This document shows, piece by piece, positions 5,357 through 6,975 of a DNA stretch of 6,975 nt (positions are counted from its first letter, which is position 1; the number at the start of each line of letters is the position of its first letter). The stretch spans positions 1-6,975 of the forward strand of contig CADCQR010000076.1 in the NCBI GenBank assembly GCA_902803685.1, in the 5' to 3' direction. The notes beneath the pieces are model-generated. The model ran no database searches. It was given only the letters and a program-made list of their open reading frames with translations, and had not been told where the DNA came from. A program made the position numbers and the translations under genes. The DNA comes from an uncultured Erysipelotrichaceae bacterium. Its GTDB lineage: Bacteria > Bacillota_I > Bacilli_A > RF39 > UBA660.

Positions 5357-5389
5357 AATAACATTTCATAATTGAACTGTTATTTTTTT
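5357..5389 (+). terminator. Rho-independent terminator of the 4606 gene
   Basis: AATAACA (5357-5363) pairs with TGTTATT (5378-5384); after one mismatch the stem continues with TTCA/TGAA (5365-5368 with 5373-5376) around a TAAT loop, and T fill 5383-5389. The T tract plus GG (5383-5391) is also complementary to CCAAAAAAA at 5410-5418, which could compete with the stem. Confidence 0.75.
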
Positions 5390-5420
5390 GGTAAGTTTTG
5401 ATGATATGCCCAAAAAAAAC

Positions 5421-5449
5421 TATAAAAATTAATTTTAATATGATATAAT
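5421..5449 (+). promoter_or_regulatory. Extended -10 promoter of the Ppx/GppA-like gene
   Basis: A perfect TATAAT (5444-5449) carries the TG extension at 5441-5442. The -35 position, TATAAA (5421-5426, 17-base spacing), is weak, as is common with extended -10 promoters. The predicted start is near 5456. Confidence 0.6.
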
Positions 5450-5486
5450 AAATACGATAGACAAAAATAAGATAGTGGAGGAAGAA

Positions 5487-6365
5487 GTGGATAAGATTAT
5501 AATTGAAGTGGGCTCTACGAATACAAAGATAGATTTATATGACGGAAAAAGTATAAATAGATTAGAAGAGCTGACAATATTTTTTAAAAGAAATTATAAA
5601 GAAAATAATAAAATTTTAGATAGTGATACAGATATATTGATTAATAAAATATTGGAGTTAAAAAAAGAATATGAAGATATATATGTTTGCGGTACTAGCA
5701 TATTTCGCGATTTAAAAGGAAAAGAAAAATCTGAGTTCTTAGATAAGATTAAGGAGAGTACTGGCATTGAGTTTAATATTATTTCTCAGAATATGGAAAA
5801 TGAATTAACAGTTTTGGGAGCCACAAGATTTGTCAAAGATAAAGTATGTGTTTTTGTAGGTGGCGGTGGTTCTACCGAAATATCCATTTATGACGGTAAG
5901 ATTATCGAAAGCAAAAATACCCCCATAGGTGTAATTGATGTTACAAATGAATTTAAAGATTTGCCTGATGATATAGCTACTACGCCACTTGAAAGTGTCG
6001 TAGAATATATTGAACAAAGATTACAAATCCCAAATGAACACGCTAATGTAATGATTTTAGCTGGCGGAGGCCACGAGGCATTTGTTAGAGGTGCAGGTAT
6101 AAAATTTGAACATAATACATTATATGAAGATGATTCTGCAAAGATAATGATGGACATTGATACTAGGGTTAAAGAAACGCATCGTTATTATGAGAAGATA
6201 TCTTTGAATGATATAAGAAAAAATAGTTCTAATCCAGATTGGTGGTATGGAACTAGGGCAATGTGTGCTTTCGTTTTAGCAGTAGCGAAAAAGATAAATG
6301 CTCAATACATTATACCAACTAATATTTCTATGGTTTACGGAATAGTAAAAAAAATTTATAACTAA
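5487..6365 (+). CDS. Ppx/GppA-family phosphatase-like protein, single-domain form
   Basis: The family hydrolyses inorganic polyphosphate or the gamma-phosphate of pppGpp, using an actin-like (ASKHA) fold. I choose GTG 5487 (292 aa) over GTG 5475 because GGAGG (5477-5481) lies five bases before 5487 and would be inside the longer form. Family landmarks: EVGSTNTKI (7-15, phosphate loop 1), GTSIFRD (69-75, family TSAxRE/D), TGIEFNIIS (92-100) then ENE with Glu104 aligned to the catalytic Glu, GGGGSTE (125-131, phosphate loop 2), PIGVIDVT (146-153), AGGGHEAF (192-199) and a C-terminal helix-strand pair ending TNISMVYGIV (278-287). About 290-300 aa is normal for the one-domain form. Departures: loop 1 Asp is Glu7, the loop 2 Asp (usual DIGGGS) is Val124, and the C-terminal SDxxLREG is not kept. 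Fold confident; activity uncertain. It is transcribed alone from 5421-5449. Confidence 0.8.
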   Translation: MDKIIIEVGSTNTKIDLYDGKSINRLEELTIFFKRNYKENNKILDSDTDILINKILELKKEYEDIYVCGTSIFRDLKGKEKSEFLDKIKESTGIEFNIISQNMENELTVLGATRFVKDKVCVFVGGGGSTEISIYDGKIIESKNTPIGVIDVTNEFKDLPDDIATTPLESVVEYIEQRLQIPNEHANVMILAGGGHEAFVRGAGIKFEHNTLYEDDSAKIMMDIDTRVKETHRYYEKISLNDIRKNSSNPDWWYGTRAMCAFVLAVAKKINAQYIIPTNISMVYGIVKKIYN

Positions 6366-6375
6366 GCAAATATAA

Positions 6376-6410
6376 TTGAAGAGAATAATGTTATGTTATA
6401 TAATAACATA
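6376..6410 (+). promoter_or_regulatory. Promoter with a 19-bp palindrome over the -10 box
   Basis: TTGAAG (6376-6381) and TATAAT (6399-6404) are spaced by 17 bases. The -10 box lies in a perfect palindrome with 8-base arms, TATGTTATATAATAACATA (6392-6410). The predicted start is near 6411, so the palindrome is not transcribed as a hairpin from this promoter and makes better sense as a repressor site. In RNA reading through from the previous gene it could also form a short hairpin, but no U tract follows. Confidence 0.6.
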
Positions 6411-6428
6411 TGAATTTGGAGGGATACT

Positions 6429-6975
6429 ATGTCGGCTAATAATAATGGTAATATGTTAGATGAAATTCTAAAAAAAGCGGCAAAAAAAAGACGTTCTCAG
6501 TACGAAGTCTTTGTTATTGTAGATAATTCAGATGATGGAAAAATTTTAAGAGGAATTAAAAAGCTTATCAATGGTGGTACGCATTTAGTCCGCACATGCT
6601 ATGAGCATGCTAAACGTGACTACGATGCTGATGAAGAAGATAAGGATACAAAAGATCTTATTTGTGATATATTAAAAGAAAAAAATATAAATCCTAATGA
6701 TTTTATAGATCGTGATTTTCCTGAAGAAGATTTTTGGACTGCAATGGCATGCTATATTAATGAGCGCAAACTGAGGAAGTATGTTTCTAGAGATGATTTC
6801 CTTTCATGGATTGAAAAGACATATAGTAGCAAAGGTATAGAGTATTATACTAAAATGGCCGAAAAATTAGAACAATATAAAAATCATGATGATAACACCA
6901 ATAACAATATACCTCAAACTGGTACTTATCGGGCACCATATTATTCTAATGGTACAAGATTTATATCGGTAACAC
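6429..6975 (+). CDS. Unrecognised protein, 3' end beyond the window
   Basis: The frame opens at ATG 6429, five bases after GGAGGG (6418-6423), and stays open for 182 codons to the right edge, so the gene is cut by the window and its length is unknown. No family is recognised. An Asn-rich start is followed by a basic helix (about 10-24, with KKAAKKRR), a strand-like YEVFVIVDNSDDGK (25-38), a helical stretch with several Cys and charged residues (40-65), a very acidic patch (64-76, DYDADEEDKD), and a helical region with four Trp/aromatic clusters (about 95-150, FPEEDFW, FLSWIEKTY). From 153 the chain becomes Asn/Asp/Gly/Tyr-rich and low in complexity, probably disordered or a linker to a further domain. 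It has no signal peptide or membrane segment so far. It has its own promoter, possibly repressor-controlled. Confidence 0.75.
   Translation, partial: MSANNNGNMLDEILKKAAKKRRSQYEVFVIVDNSDDGKILRGIKKLINGGTHLVRTCYEHAKRDYDADEEDKDTKDLICDILKEKNINPNDFIDRDFPEEDFWTAMACYINERKLRKYVSRDDFLSWIEKTYSSKGIEYYTKMAEKLEQYKNHDDNTNNNIPQTGTYRAPYYSNGTRFISVT

Noticed and set aside
5805..6157. Minus-strand open frames within the Ppx-like gene
   Set aside because: They lie opposite a well-supported family gene and lack start signals; they are shadows of its codon pattern, as are the minus-strand frames at 202-465, 2412-2749, 3855-4064, 4167-4349 and 4916-5104.
6909..6923. IPQTG resembling a sortase sorting motif in the right-edge protein
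   Set aside because: There is no N-terminal signal peptide, and the residues after it (TYRAPYYSNG) are polar rather than a membrane segment with a basic tail.
1..6975. tRNA, rRNA, CRISPR array or insertion sequence
   Set aside because: No cloverleaf with a GTTCRA arm, no regularly spaced direct repeats, and no transposase with terminal repeats were found by eye; a covariance-model scan was not possible.

Overview
The window is very AT-rich, with A/T-biased codons, strong AGGAGG-type ribosome sites, GTG and TTG starts, sigma-A-like promoters and U-tract hairpin terminators. This fits a low-GC Gram-positive bacterium (Bacillota or a relative); no species can be named. TGG encodes Trp and TGA acts as a stop, so the Mollicutes TGA=Trp code is not indicated. 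All supported genes are on the + strand.

Layout: 1-290 holds terminator-like hairpins from whatever lies upstream, then a good promoter. 290-730 is an unrecognised acidic 146-aa protein. About 780-1563 looks decayed: a hairpin that buries a ribosome site, an 11-codon start fragment with coding-like sequence in another frame, then three overlapping open stretches each shifted by -1. From 1715 a clear promoter drives a two-gene operon: a thioredoxin-reductase-family flavoprotein (1791-2705) and a divergent Ham1/RdgB-type nucleotide pyrophosphatase (GTG start at 2728), closed by a terminator at 3380-3409. 3509-4473 is an unrecognised gene split by a run of 15 A; one extra A would join the halves into a 321-aa protein. 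4606-5355 is an unrecognised 249-aa protein with helix-rich ends and its own promoter and terminator. 5487-6365 is a single-domain Ppx/GppA-family protein with altered active-site motifs. At 6429 a further unrecognised gene begins behind a promoter whose -10 sits in a 19-bp palindrome; it runs off the right edge.

Three genes belong to known families, and each departs from its family's signature residues: the HRRxxxR motif in the reductase, the SHR motif in the Ham1 protein, and the phosphate-loop Asp residues in the Ppx/GppA protein. The other genes are unrecognised, and most have their own promoter. This is the look of an accessory locus rather than a core operon. A joint nucleotide or phosphoanhydride function for the Ham1-like and Ppx-like proteins is only a speculation. 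No tRNA, rRNA, CRISPR array, insertion sequence or origin was seen.
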